DNA of 64,000 bases from Ilyomonas sp963847085 (GTDB lineage: Bacteria; Bacteroidota; Bacteroidia; Chitinophagales; Chitinophagaceae), in NCBI GenBank assembly GCA_963847085.1, contig CAWJYO010000009.1:868001-932000 (forward strand), written 5' to 3'. Shown piece after piece: positions 1 through 9,774 of this stretch. Each line of letters opens with the position of its first letter. The stretch's first letter is position 1. Below the pieces are notes generated by a model. The model searched no databases, had not been told where the DNA came from, and was given only the letters and a program-made list of their open reading frames with translations. The translations under genes were made by a program, and so were the position numbers.

Positions 1-863
1 TGGCTGCCAAAATCTTCTTTGTAGGATGAAATTGCAATTGTTTTTTCAACCTCGTACTTTTCCTTTCCATCCATCGAAAACCAGTTTCCTTTAAACTCAA
101 GATTGTTATTGATGATTTGCGCCAATGCGCCAATTGGCGTTGAACATCCACCCTGCAGTGTTCGTAAAAAATCGCGTTCGGTTTTTGTGCAAATAAAAGT
201 GGCTTCATCGTGAAGCGGCGCACAGTTTGTTTTTGCTCCAAAATCATCTTCACGGCATACTACTATAATAGCACCTTGTGCCGGTGCGGGCAACATCCAG
301 TCTAAATCAATTGATTTTTGGGGACGAAGACCAATCCGTTCCAAACCGGCGGCGGCAAAGATGGCTCCATGCCAGTTGTTACTGGCCACTTTTTGCAACC
401 TTGTATTTACATTTCCCCGAAGGTTTTCAACAGTGTGGTTCGGATATTTATGCAGCCACTGTGCAATGCGCCGAACGCTGCTGGTAGCAATGGTTGCAGA
501 AGATTGTTCGTCTTCTAAAAAAGAGCAATTTTCTTTAAAAACAAAAATATCTTTATAATTAGCACGAGGCAGCACGGCTGCGGTAGTAAGCCCTTTTGCT
601 AATTGCGTAGGCACATCTTTCATGGAATGAACAGCAATGTCAATGCGCTTGTTGAGCAAGGCAGCATCAAGTGTTTTGGTAAAAATTCCCTGCACACCAA
701 TTTCATACAAAGGCGTGGCAAGGTCAATATCGCCTTCACTTTTTATAAAAACAAGTTCAGAGGCAATGCCGTGCTCTTACAATTGGGTTTTTACAAGCGT
801 TGCCTGCCAAACCGCCAGTTGACTGTCGCGCGTACCAATGCGAAGAGGTGTTGTTTGTGTCAT
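1..863 (-). CDS. hemC: Porphobilinogen deaminase (hydroxymethylbilane synthase), truncated by window edge, in-frame stop
   Basis: Joins four porphobilinogen molecules into hydroxymethylbilane in cytosolic heme synthesis. The minus-strand frame from the ATG at 861-863 begins MTQTTPLRIGTRDSQLAVWQ. It contains the family blocks AVHSMKDVPT and LQGGCSTPIGA; the Cys of GGCS (about residue 240) is the dipyrromethane cofactor attachment site. The last ~20-30 residues lie beyond position 1. Codon 29 is TAA (777-779), but the frame is otherwise open and conserved to the window edge, so a single substitution (for example CAA to TAA) or a sequence error is likely. It starts 7 nt after the hemA stop, as in a hemA-hemC operon. 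Confidence 0.93.
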
Positions 864-869
864 AACAGC

Positions 870-2100
870 CTAAGAATGAGAACCGTAGATGTAATCGTTA
901 ATAGCTTCGATATAATTGCAACCCGGCTGATTAACACAGCGCATTTTTACTGCCATGTTATTGATTATTTTCTGTACTGCTTCGGGGGTGGCAGGCTGCT
1001 AACTGTTGTACTTGCTTCTTTCGATTTGCACGAAATCATAAGGCGGCAACTCTGCATGTTCATCAGCTTTTGTTTGGCTGCTTTTAAAAACGGCACGTGC
1101 CTGCGGTTGGCATACCATTCTTTTAATTCTTCCAGATGTTCGGCAAGAATTGCTTTTGCTTTGGGCACTTCAGCCAAACGCATTTGTAGGGTTTCATCGT
1201 TAAGCGCGATAGATCGTCAACATTCACAAGCTTGGATGCCGGGCAAGCTCTTTTACAGAAGCATCAATGTTATTTGGGATAGACAAATCAATCAGCACTT
1301 TGGTATCAGTTGCCGAAAATTGTGCTTTTGTAAGAATGGGTTGCGCTGCATTGGCAGAAACAATAATCACATCAGCCGCTTGCACTTCTTGGTTCAAATC
1401 GTCATAAGAAGCTTGAGCAATGTTTAATTCGTCCGCTAATTCAATTGCTTTTTCGGCCGTCCGGTTAATGACTGTGATATTTGTATTGTGTAAGTAATCT
1501 ATAATATTACGGCAAGTGCTGCCACCAATTTTTCCGGTTCCAATGATTAAAATTTTTTTATCAGCGATGGCGGGAACAGTCGCTTTTAAATATTGAATGG
1601 CTGCAAAAGAAACAGATACCGTTCCACCACTGATTCCTGTGTTCGTTTCGTATCGCTTTGGATGCCTGCAATGCGCCATTAATAATGCGTTCGCTAAACA
1701 TGCCAATAAAGCCCGTTCTTTAGCAAATTTTACCGCGTTTTTAATTTGCCCTACAATTTCATAATCGCCTAAAATCTGCGAATCCAAACCGGCAGCCACC
1801 TGCCACAAATGCGAAACCGCGTTATATCCGTGTTTGATATAAGATAGTTTGCCGAAAGGTGGTTTCGCTGCCCTTCGTCTCTGAGCAAAGCAAATGAATG
1901 AGGTTATTTACATCGTCCGTAACTCCATAAATTTCGGTGCGGTTGCAAGTGCTGATAATAAACACTTCTCCAAGCCCCATCTGCGTAGCTTTACATAATA
2001 AGGAGCCATAAACGCCCGAGCATACGGAAAACTGACTTCTGACAGCCGTATCGGTTTTCTTATAATTGATTCCTGCAACAAAAAAATGATTGATGTCCAT
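870..2100 (-). CDS. hemA: Glutamyl-tRNA reductase (frameshifted)
   Basis: Reduces glutamyl-tRNA to glutamate-1-semialdehyde, the first committed step of C5 heme synthesis. The N-terminus from 2100 (MDINHFFVAGINYKKTDTAV) carries the catalytic Cys motif ISTCNRTEIY. The middle fragment (1224-1808) has GLDSQILGDYEIVGQIK and the Rossmann motif ILIIGTGKIGG. The C-terminal fragment has EVPKAKAI and ends GSHS-stop at 870-872. Conserved sequence moves between frames near 1835, near 1660-1710 (a compensated pair), near 1200 and near 1040, and there is an in-frame TAG just after the last of these. Several indels in an essential single-copy gene point to sequence errors. hemC follows 7 nt downstream. Confidence 0.92.
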
Positions 2101-2840
2101 GTTTTTAACTCCTAATTAAGCCATGTTGCTAACAAGCGCAAAGGTACTCGGCAACCCAGTTAAGCATTCATATTATCAGCGATGCACTGTCATTTCTATG
2201 TCATGTTATTATTTGCCTTTCGGTATTCAACTCATTCATCTACGCAATTTCATATTGAAGTAGATTTAGAAAATGGATTCCCGCATTTCACTATGAAAAT
2301 TTGAAAACAAAAAATGAACGGAGTTTGTTTTTGTCTCATTTTTAGAAGTTAAGTTCCAATATGAAGCCATCCAATTCATAATCTAACCACATTTATTTCC
2401 TAGCTTTTTGTTACCTGTTGTAGATTTTTATGGACTAAATATTTATGTTTTGATTTATTAATATGGAGGAATATTAATAAAATGTAAAACCAGTAAGAAT
2501 GCTGAATTACTTAAAAAGTATACAAACGCTTACCCTCAAAGAGCGTTAAGTAAAGGCAGTATGTAGCAAGAATAACTGACTGTGTGATAGCTTTGTATTT
2601 GCCTGATTTATTATGGGTTGAAAAACGAAAAAATTGATAAAGCAGAGAGGCTTGAGACAACATAACATAAGTAAATGATAACAAACTGGATAATTTCAGA
2701 ATCCGTATTTTAAAAAAGGCATAGTTTTTATGGTTGTAGTGCGGGACTTTAATGGTATCCATATAAAAATCCGGTACGACTGCTGCAACCATTACATTCC
2801 TTAATTATTTATTTTTAACAGATAAATACAAAACGATAAT
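2101..2840. other. Intergenic region between heme and polysaccharide loci
   Basis: 740 AT-rich bases separate the divergent hemA and wza-like genes. One copy of the dispersed TTTGTTTTTG motif lies near 2326-2335, followed by TCTCATTTTTAG. A 93-codon minus-strand frame (2511-2792) has no recognisable domain, is rich in Leu, Ser and Phe, and is not supported as a gene. Nothing else is visible apart from presumed promoters for both flanking operons. Confidence 0.5.
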
Positions 2841-3652
2841 ATGATTATGTTCAAAAAACAACTTGTTACCTAACTCTTGCTTTTATTTTATTTTATACTG
2901 CTTCCTGCGTAAATACGAAAAAGGCAACTTATTTTAATAGTCAAGGTGACGAACACATTACATCCAATGTTCAAATTCCGCAAACCACCATACAGCCAAA
3001 CGATATTTTGGGAATTTCTGTAAGCAGTTTAAACCCTGAAGCTTCTGCCATGTTTAATGCACCTAACTTTTCTTATGCTAATGTTTCAACGTCAACCGGC
3101 GCTACCGTACAGGCATCGGGTTATTTGGTAGATGCTAACGGTAACATTCAGTTTCCGATTCTTGGCAATGTAAAAGCGGGCGGTTTAACTGCCAACCAGT
3201 TGCGTTTAAAACTTACCGACAGCCTTTTGGACCGTAAACTTTTGGCTGACCCGATAATCAGTATAAGATATCTTAACTTTAAAGTAACCGTTTTGGGCGA
3301 AGTAGAGCATCCAACCGTAGTGAACGTATTGAACGAAAAGATAACTTTGCTGGAAGCTTTAGGACTGGCCGGAGATATTACTATTTATGGCAAAAAGGAT
3401 CACGTAATGGTGATACGTGAAGAAAACGGAGTGAAAAATATTAAGTACTTGAATTTGAACTCAAGCGAAATTTTTACCTCACCTTATTATTACCTCAAGT
3501 CGAACGACATCGTTTATGTAGAGCCAACAAAGTCTAGGGTAAGCAGTACTAGCAGAGCCAATCAATACTTGCCTATTATTATAAGCGCATTATCATTTTT
3601 AGCTATTATCGCTGACCGGATTATTAGCAAAGAATTAAACACATTTAACCTT
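2841..3652 (+). CDS. Polysaccharide export protein, Wza-like outer-membrane lipoprotein (frameshifted)
   Basis: Predicted outer-membrane channel component for capsule/EPS export. A lipoprotein signal is split by an indel near 2866-2872: MFKKQLVT in one frame, then YLTLAFILFYTASC in the next, with Cys as the lipidation site. Then come the Poly_export domain (QPNDILGISVSSLNPEAS) and SLBB-type repeats (VTVLGEVEHPTVVNV). A hydrophobic C-terminal stretch (YLPIIISALSFLAIIADRI) follows. No stop separates it from the Wzc-like ORF: the frame runs on into the ATG at 3653. One extra T in the ACATTTAACC run (about 3641-3650) would create TAA five bases before that ATG, so I treat these as two genes. First gene of the polysaccharide locus. 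Confidence 0.85.
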
Positions 3653-6004
3653 ATGGAAATCATTAAAAAAACAACAGACGAAAAAAAGAAAGATGACTTA
3701 GGGCAGGTCATTTATAAATATATACCTTATTGGCCATTGTTTGTTATTTTGTTTCTTGTAGCGGGCGTATCATCATGGCTTTATTTAAAAATAGCTACTC
3801 CTAAATACGAAACAAAAGCGCGCTTGTTAATTAAGGATGAAATGAAAGGCGTGGAAGCAAAGGGCTTGCAGGAGCTTGATTTATTATCAACCAATAAAAC
3901 CATCGAAAACGAAACAGAAGTGATTCAGTCGAATAACTTGTTGAGCCAAGTGGTAAATCATCTCAATCTTTATGCAACCTTATACGAAACAGGACAGTTT
4001 CACGATTTGAATGCTTATACAACTGCTCCAGTTACTGTAATTGCAGCTGATCCATCGAAAATAAAACCATCCAAAGATAAAATTGATTTTAGCTTTGATA
4101 AAGCCAGTGGTAAAGTATCTGTATTTGGTAAGGAGTTTTCTTTACAACAATGGATAAACTCTCCTTATGGAGTTATTCAATTTGTAGCTAACCCAAACTA
4201 TTCTCATGAACCTTCGCCCGACAGCAAACTGTATTTTACGTTGAGCGATCCGAAAGCTGTCGCTGACCATATTAGCTAATAATTTAGACATAAGCACCAC
4301 TACAAAACAATCGAGCATTATTAATTTGGCTTATAAAGATGAAGTGCCTAAAAGAGCTGAAAATATTTTAAATGATTTGCTTCAGACTTATACCAATAAT
4401 ACTATTGAAGATAAGAACAAACTGGCGACTAATACGCTGAAATTTCTGCAAAAACGAATCTCCGATGTTGAAGGAGATTTGACCAATATTGAAAAGAAAT
4501 TGCAGCAATACAAAACTTCACGTGGAGCGGTTGACATTAGCAAACAAGGTGAATTGTATCTTGAAAATGTAAGTGCAAACGATCAAAAGCAAGGTGAAGT
4601 AAGTACACAGATTGCGGTATTGGACCAGGTAGAAAAGTACGTAAAAGCAAAAGACAATGAAGGTGCTATCGTGCCTTCTACCGCTGGCATTCCCGACCCT
4701 ACATTGGCAAACTTAGTAGGTACACTTTACCAGTCGGAATTAGATTATGAAAGGGCTAAAAAAACTACCGGCGAAAACAACCCAATTACTGAAGGTATTA
4801 AAGATAGAATCGAAAAGATTAGACCTAGCATTTTAGAGAACATTCAAAGCCAGCGCAGTAGTTTGTTAGCCAGCCGTAACAATATTCAATCTACCAATGG
4901 CAGCTATACTTCGGCGTCTGCAAAATATACCGCAAAAAGAAAAAGACTTAATTAACATCAACCGTGAGCAGCAAATTAAAAGCGACGTGTATAATTTTCT
5001 TTTGCAGAAAAAAGAGGAAACTGAATTGTCGTATGCTTCCAATGTTGCCGATTCGAAAATAATAGACAAAGCGGTATCTTCTGATGAGCCGGTAAGCCCG
5101 AACAAAAAATTGTTTATCTCTCTGCGTTTTTGATTGCTTTGTTTGCGGGCGTATAGGTGTGATTTTCGGTAAAGAAACATTGAACAGGAAAATTTTGTTT
5201 CGCCATGATATTGAAGAATATACCGAGCGACCAATATTGGGTGAAATTGTGGCGCAGCCTTCTAAGGAGCCCATCATGATTGGCTATGAAAAGCGCAGTT
5301 TTATTGCAGAACAATTTCGTATGCTTCGTATGACGCTTAGCTATGCAGGTATTAATACTGACAATAAAAGATTGCTCGTTACCTCATCTATTTCAGGTGA
5401 AGGCAAAAGCTTTATTGCAGCCAACCTTGCTTTAAGCCTGGCAGTAGCTGGTAAAAAGGTGGTACTGGTAGATATGGATTTAAACAATCCCTCCTTAGCC
5501 GATAAATTAAATATTCACAGCGAAACAGGAGTAACAGATTTTTTGAAAGGCAACAAAAAGCCCGAGGAAATTATTTTACCTACATCATTAAATGACCATC
5601 TTTATTTTATACCAACCGGAATATTGCCGGATAATCCTTCAGAGTTAATGTTAAACGGAAAGATTGAAGAGTTACTTTCTTACCTCGAGACCAACTTTGA
5701 CACCATTATACTCGACAGTGCACCTGTAATTCCGGTTACCGATGCTTACATTCTTTCGCCTTATTGCGATGCAACCCTGTATGTGGTAAGGCATAATTAT
5801 ACGCCCAAAGCGTTTATTGAACGCATAGACGCCAACAATAAAATACAGCAATTAAAAAATGTATCTATTGTTTTTAATGGCGTAAAATCAAGAGGGTTTC
5901 AAAACAAATATTATGGCTACGGCTATGGATATGGTTATAACTATCGCTATAAAAACGGTGGCAAGAAGAAAGGAAACGACAAGCTATTGCAAGCTACTAA
6001 CTGA
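3653..6004 (+). CDS. Wzc-like chain-length determinant with tyrosine autokinase domain (frameshifted)
   Basis: Inner-membrane co-polymerase and BY-kinase that works with the Wza-like channel. The N-terminal Wzz domain begins MEIIKKTTDEKKK, with the first TM segment PLFVILFLVAGVSSWLYL. A long coiled-coil region spans about 4330-4950, followed by a second TM near 5125-5165. The cytoplasmic kinase has Walker A (SSISGEGKSFIAANLA), Walker A' (VVLVDMDLNNPSL) and Walker B (TIILDSAPV). The tail is tyrosine-rich (YYGYGYGYGYNYRY), the usual autophosphorylation cluster. The frame shifts near 4270, 4920 and 5130; the protein reads through conservatively once these are joined. About 780 residues in total, normal for fused Bacteroidota Wzc. 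Confidence 0.9.
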
Positions 6005-6046
6005 TACAGAACAAAACTAAAAAATTCAATTGTAAAATATTCTCTT

Positions 6047-6575
6047 ATGGAAAATTCGAAACAATGGTATGTTATTTATACCAAAGCCGGACACGAGAAA
6101 AAAGTATGTGATTTGTTTCGCCGTAAAAAGCTGGATAGCTTTTATCCTGCAAATAAATTGACGAAAACTCACATATGGAAAAGAGCGGATTTCCTACAAG
6201 CCGGTGTTAGAGCGTTATGTGTTTGTTCGTTTGGCTAACGATGAGTTAAACATGCATAAAAACACAGGTAGCATTATTAACTTTGTTCATTGGTTGGCAA
6301 CGCCGGTAATGATCAGCAGCGATGATATATATTTGCTGCGGCGCTTCTTTGATACACACGATGACATTCAGCTTCAAAAAATAAAAATCAATCCGGTTGA
6401 GCCGGCAACCCTGTTCAATCAGTTTATCAACGATCAGGAAGTAACCCATTTTGCGCTACCCGTTCTAGGATATACAATGACGGCACAAGCCAACAAAACA
6501 AGGGTAAAAGTGATTACAGTGTCTGGCTATCAAACCAAAACAAAACTTTTTAATAAATATGCAGAAGCAAGATAA
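6047..6575 (+). CDS. NusG-like antiterminator, UpxY/LoaP type (frameshifted)
   Basis: Transcription elongation factor paralogue of NusG. It begins MENSKQWYVIYTKAGHEKKV, the classic NGN-domain opening, and continues after a frameshift near 6195-6205 as LERYVFVRLANDE, the second conserved NGN block. The C-terminal ~60 residues are shorter and less KOW-like than housekeeping NusG. Specialised NusG paralogues of this kind (UpxY in Bacteroides) antiterminate the capsule operon that encodes them, so a cis role for the downstream sugar genes is inferred from position. It sits 42 nt after the Wzc-like gene and overlaps the fcl start by 17 nt. Confidence 0.82.
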
Positions 6576-7510
6576 AATATACATCGCCGGACATCGTGGT
6601 ATGGTTGGAAGTGCCATCATGCGGCGTTTGCAACACGATGGTTTTCGAAAATATTATTGTACGCACTTCATCTGAGCTCGACTTGCGAAATCAGGAAGCA
6701 GTTGCCCGTTTTTTTGCAGAAGAGCAACCCGATTATGTGTTTCTCGCGGCCGCCAAAGTTGGCGGTATCGTTGCCAACAATACATACCGTGCTGAATTTA
6801 TTTATGATAACTTGATGATTGAAACCAACATTATTCACTTTGCTTATAAAAGCGGTGTAAAAAAACTGATGTTTCTTGGTTCTTCGTGTATTTATCCAAA
6901 GATGGCGCAGCAACCATTAAAAGAAGAATACCTTTTATCGGGTTATCTGGAAGAAACCAACGAACCATATGCCGTTGCAAAAATCGCTGGCATAAAAATG
7001 TGCGATGCGTATCGTGACCAATATGGTTGTAACTTTATTTCGGTAATGCCAACCAATTTGTATGGCCCTAACGACAATTACAATTTAACAACTTCCCATG
7101 TGTTGCCTGCGTTGATTCGTAAATTTCATGAAGCAAAAGAAGAAGGAGCTTCAAAGTAACAGTTTGGGGAAGCGGAACGCCAAAGCGCGAATTTCTATAT
7201 GCCGATGATTTGGCTGATGCTTGTGTTTTTTTAATGAACACATACAATGAGTCGGGTTTGGTGAACGTTGGGGTAGGTGAAGATTTAACCATTAAAGAAT
7301 TAGCTGAACTGATAAAAGATGTCACGGGCTTTGAAGGTGATATTGTTTTTGATTCTTCAAAACCCGATGGTACTCCGCGTAAATTAATGGATGTAACCAA
7401 ACTTCATTCGTTGGGCTGGCATCACCGTATCTGCTTTACGCAAAGGAATAGAAATGGCGTATGCCGATTTTTTACAACAACATAAGGAATCAATATTAGT
7501 AACTAATTAA
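6559..7510 (+). CDS. fcl: GDP-L-fucose synthase (frameshifted)
   Basis: NADPH-dependent epimerase/reductase that converts GDP-4-keto-6-deoxy-D-mannose to GDP-L-fucose. The ATG at 6559 gives MQKQDKIYIAGHRGMVGSAI, the Rossmann motif typical of Fcl. Then follow DYVFLAAAKVGGIVANN, the catalytic SSCIYPK and YAVAKIAGIKMC (YxxxK), and YGPNDNYN. Frames change near 6650, 7155 and 7425; the last part reads ALRKGIEMAYADFLQQH and ends at 7508-7510. About 317 residues, normal length. Paired with gmd 26 nt downstream, giving a full route from GDP-mannose to GDP-L-fucose for the exported polysaccharide. Confidence 0.92.
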
Positions 7511-7536
7511 AAATAAAACAACACAACACTTCTCTT

Positions 7537-8644
7537 ATGAAGACAGCTTTGATTACGGGCATTACAGGGCAGGATGGCGCTTATCTTGCGGAACTTTTAC
7601 TTGAAAAAGGTTATATGGTGCATGGCATTAAACGCCGTGCTTCATTAATAAATACAGAACGGATTGATCATTTGTACCAGGATCCTCACGAAAAACACGT
7701 ACGTTTCAGGTTGCATTATGGCGATTTAACCGATAGTACGAATTTGATACGCATTGTGCAGGAAGTGCAGCCCGATGAAATTTACAACCTTGCTGCAATG
7801 AGCCATGTAAAAGTGAGCTTTGATACGCCCGAATATACAGCCAATGCAGATGGCATCGGCACACTTCGTTTGTTGGAAGCCATCCGTATTTTAAAATTGG
7901 AAAAGAAAACAAAATTGTACCAGGCTTCTACTTCCGAATTGTATGGTTTGGTGCAGGAAGTGCCGCAAAAAGAAACTACGCCGTTTTATCCGCGCAGCCC
8001 TTATGCGGTTGCTAAATTGTATGGTTTCTGGATTACGGTTAACTATCGCGAAGCTTATAACATGTTTGCCTGCAATGGTATTTTATTTAACCATGAAAGT
8101 CCGCTTGCGTGGCGAAACATTTGTAACACGCAAAATTACCCGCGCTGTGGCTGCCATTGCATTGGGAATGCAGGAAAAATTGTTCCTGGGAAACTTAGAT
8201 GCAAAACGCGACTGGGGACATGCACGCGATTATGTAAAAGCAATGTGGCTGATATTGCAGCAAGACGTACCGGAAGATTTTGTAATTGCAACCGGCATTA
8301 CCACAACCGTTCGGGATTTTGTGAGTATGGCATTCAACGAAGTGGGTATTCAACTTGAGTTTAAAGGTGAAGGTGTAAATGAAAAAGGTGTTGTTGTTTC
8401 TTGCAGCAATGCTGCCTACGACTTACCTATTGGTAAAGAAGTGGTATCAGTTGATCCCCGCTATTTCCGCCCGACAGAAGTTGAATTATTAATTGGTGAT
8501 GCCACTAAAGCACGCACCAAGTTAGGTTGGGAACCTGAATACAGTTTGGAAATGCTGGTAAAAGATATGATGGACAAAGACGTTGAACTGTTCCGTTCGT
8601 TTGGTGTAGGCTATATATATAGCTCTGCTGAAAACATGATGTAA
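7537..8644 (+). CDS. gmd: GDP-mannose 4,6-dehydratase (frameshifted)
   Basis: Makes GDP-4-keto-6-deoxy-D-mannose, the substrate of Fcl. The start MKTALITGITGQDGAYLAEL is diagnostic (Gmd Rossmann motif TGxTGQDG). HYGDLTDSTNLIR, YNLAAMSHVKVSF, the catalytic ASTSELYG and YAVAKLYG follow. One frame change near 8100 (HESP, then LRGETFVTRKI) splits it; the second half has LGNLDAKRDWGHARDYV and RPTEVELLIGDATKA. About 368 residues, typical. Start chosen at the ATG giving the canonical N-terminus. Confidence 0.95.
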
Positions 8645-8946
8645 TTATTTCTTGTAAAAGCAATATTGTATATAAACAATCTCGTGAAGTAAGATTGTAG
8701 AAGATAGAAATAGTTTCCTAAACGATTGCTTTTATGGTGTAAAAATTACCTGTAAAAGCAATTGTTGTTTATGTCTGAACCGGGATTTTGTATGATTTTT
8801 CTGATTGGAAAGATTAAATAAAGGCGGTGCAAGCTATTGTCGTATATAATCTAATTCTAAAAAGAACAATCAGCCGAATCTTTTCAATCTTATAAAATCT
8901 TGGTTCGGAAAATGATAAATATTGACAAAAACAAAAACCTATTGAA
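8645..8946. repeat. Intergenic repeat cluster: three TGTAAAAGCAAT-type units plus an imperfect foldback
   Basis: A 302-base gap in the polysaccharide operon. TTGTAAAAGCAAT occurs near 8652-8664, its inverse ATTGCTTTTA near 8715-8725, and CTGTAAAAGCAATTGTTG near 8750-8767. The segment 8775-8818 (GAACCGGGATTTTGTATGAT onward) resembles the reverse complement of 8868-8908, which reads GAACCAAGATTTTATAAGAT, forming a long imperfect foldback around a ~50 nt spacer. A CAAAAACAAA core lies near 8925-8936. No coding potential is evident. Confidence 0.6.
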
Positions 8947-9756
8947 ATGCCTAAACTGGTGGTAATGCTTCGGGTGAAAGACGGAATTTTTTTCGTTCAC
9001 GACTGGCTAACCTGTTTTGAAAAAATCGCCGATGAAATTGTAGTGCTCGATAACGGCTCAACCGATGGCACCGATAAAGTTTTAGAACAACATCCCAAAG
9101 TGGTTGACTTTGTTCGTACTGAAGGTTATGATGAAGGCAGAGATAAAAATATGCTTTATGCCATGATGCGCAAACGCAATCCTGATTGGTGTTTGTGGTT
9201 AGATGTGGACGAAATTTTTGAACCCCAATTAACCCGTAAAGATTTTGACCGTTTGATGAGCCGTAGCTGGGTAAATAAGTATGGCTTTCGCAGGTTTCAT
9301 TTTATAGATTATGAACATTTTGCCGGTTCATGGTATCGCTTAAATTATAGCTCTGGACACGACCGTATTTTATGGCGCGAAGCACCGGCTGGTTATTTTC
9401 AAAATATTATTTGCGATTCGCCTAATGTAAAAGGCATTAAAGGAATTCAGGTAAATACAAACTTTCGCCTCAAACATTTGGGATATATCAGCAAAGATTT
9501 GGTAGACAGAAAAAGAGACATTTATCGCCAGGTGGTTCCTGAAAAAGAAGCTACGTTTCAGAAAATGTACATGCAGGGCGAACGCCCTATTAAATGGATT
9601 GACAACCGTAAGCATCCCAAAGTAATTGCCTTAAATGCTTTGTTAAGCGCTATACAGTTTTATAACCTCTTTCCAAGAGCTTACAACAAAGCAAAAAGCA
9701 TTATTAGTAGTAAGCTAAACAAGCCCAGCGCAAACAACCTGAAAGCAAGCGTTTAG
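8947..9756 (+). CDS. Glycosyltransferase family 2
   Basis: Inverting GT-A glycosyltransferase that probably adds one sugar to the lipid-linked repeat unit. MPKLVVMLRVKDGIFFVHDW opens the nucleotide-binding fold; VVLDNGSTDGTDKVLE is the GT2 signature; WLDVDEIFE (about residues 91-99) supplies the metal-binding DxD-like motif. 269 residues with no transmembrane tail, a normal size for a small cytosolic GT2. The acceptor and donor cannot be read from sequence; the upstream GDP-fucose genes do not prove fucose as donor. It is 19 nt from the next gene, so likely co-transcribed. Confidence 0.88.
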   Translation: MPKLVVMLRVKDGIFFVHDWLTCFEKIADEIVVLDNGSTDGTDKVLEQHPKVVDFVRTEGYDEGRDKNMLYAMMRKRNPDWCLWLDVDEIFEPQLTRKDFDRLMSRSWVNKYGFRRFHFIDYEHFAGSWYRLNYSSGHDRILWREAPAGYFQNIICDSPNVKGIKGIQVNTNFRLKHLGYISKDLVDRKRDIYRQVVPEKEATFQKMYMQGERPIKWIDNRKHPKVIALNALLSAIQFYNLFPRAYNKAKSIISSKLNKPSANNLKASV

Positions 9757-9774
9757 CGCCCCAAAAAATAACCC

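Noticed and set aside
278..1427. Plus-strand open frames opposite hemC and hemA (up to 274 codons)
   Set aside because: They are antisense to the clearly conserved minus-strand heme proteins and have no recognisable domain.
2511..2792. 93-codon minus-strand ORF between hemA and the Wza-like gene
   Set aside because: No domain, odd composition, AT-rich surroundings; not enough support to call a gene.
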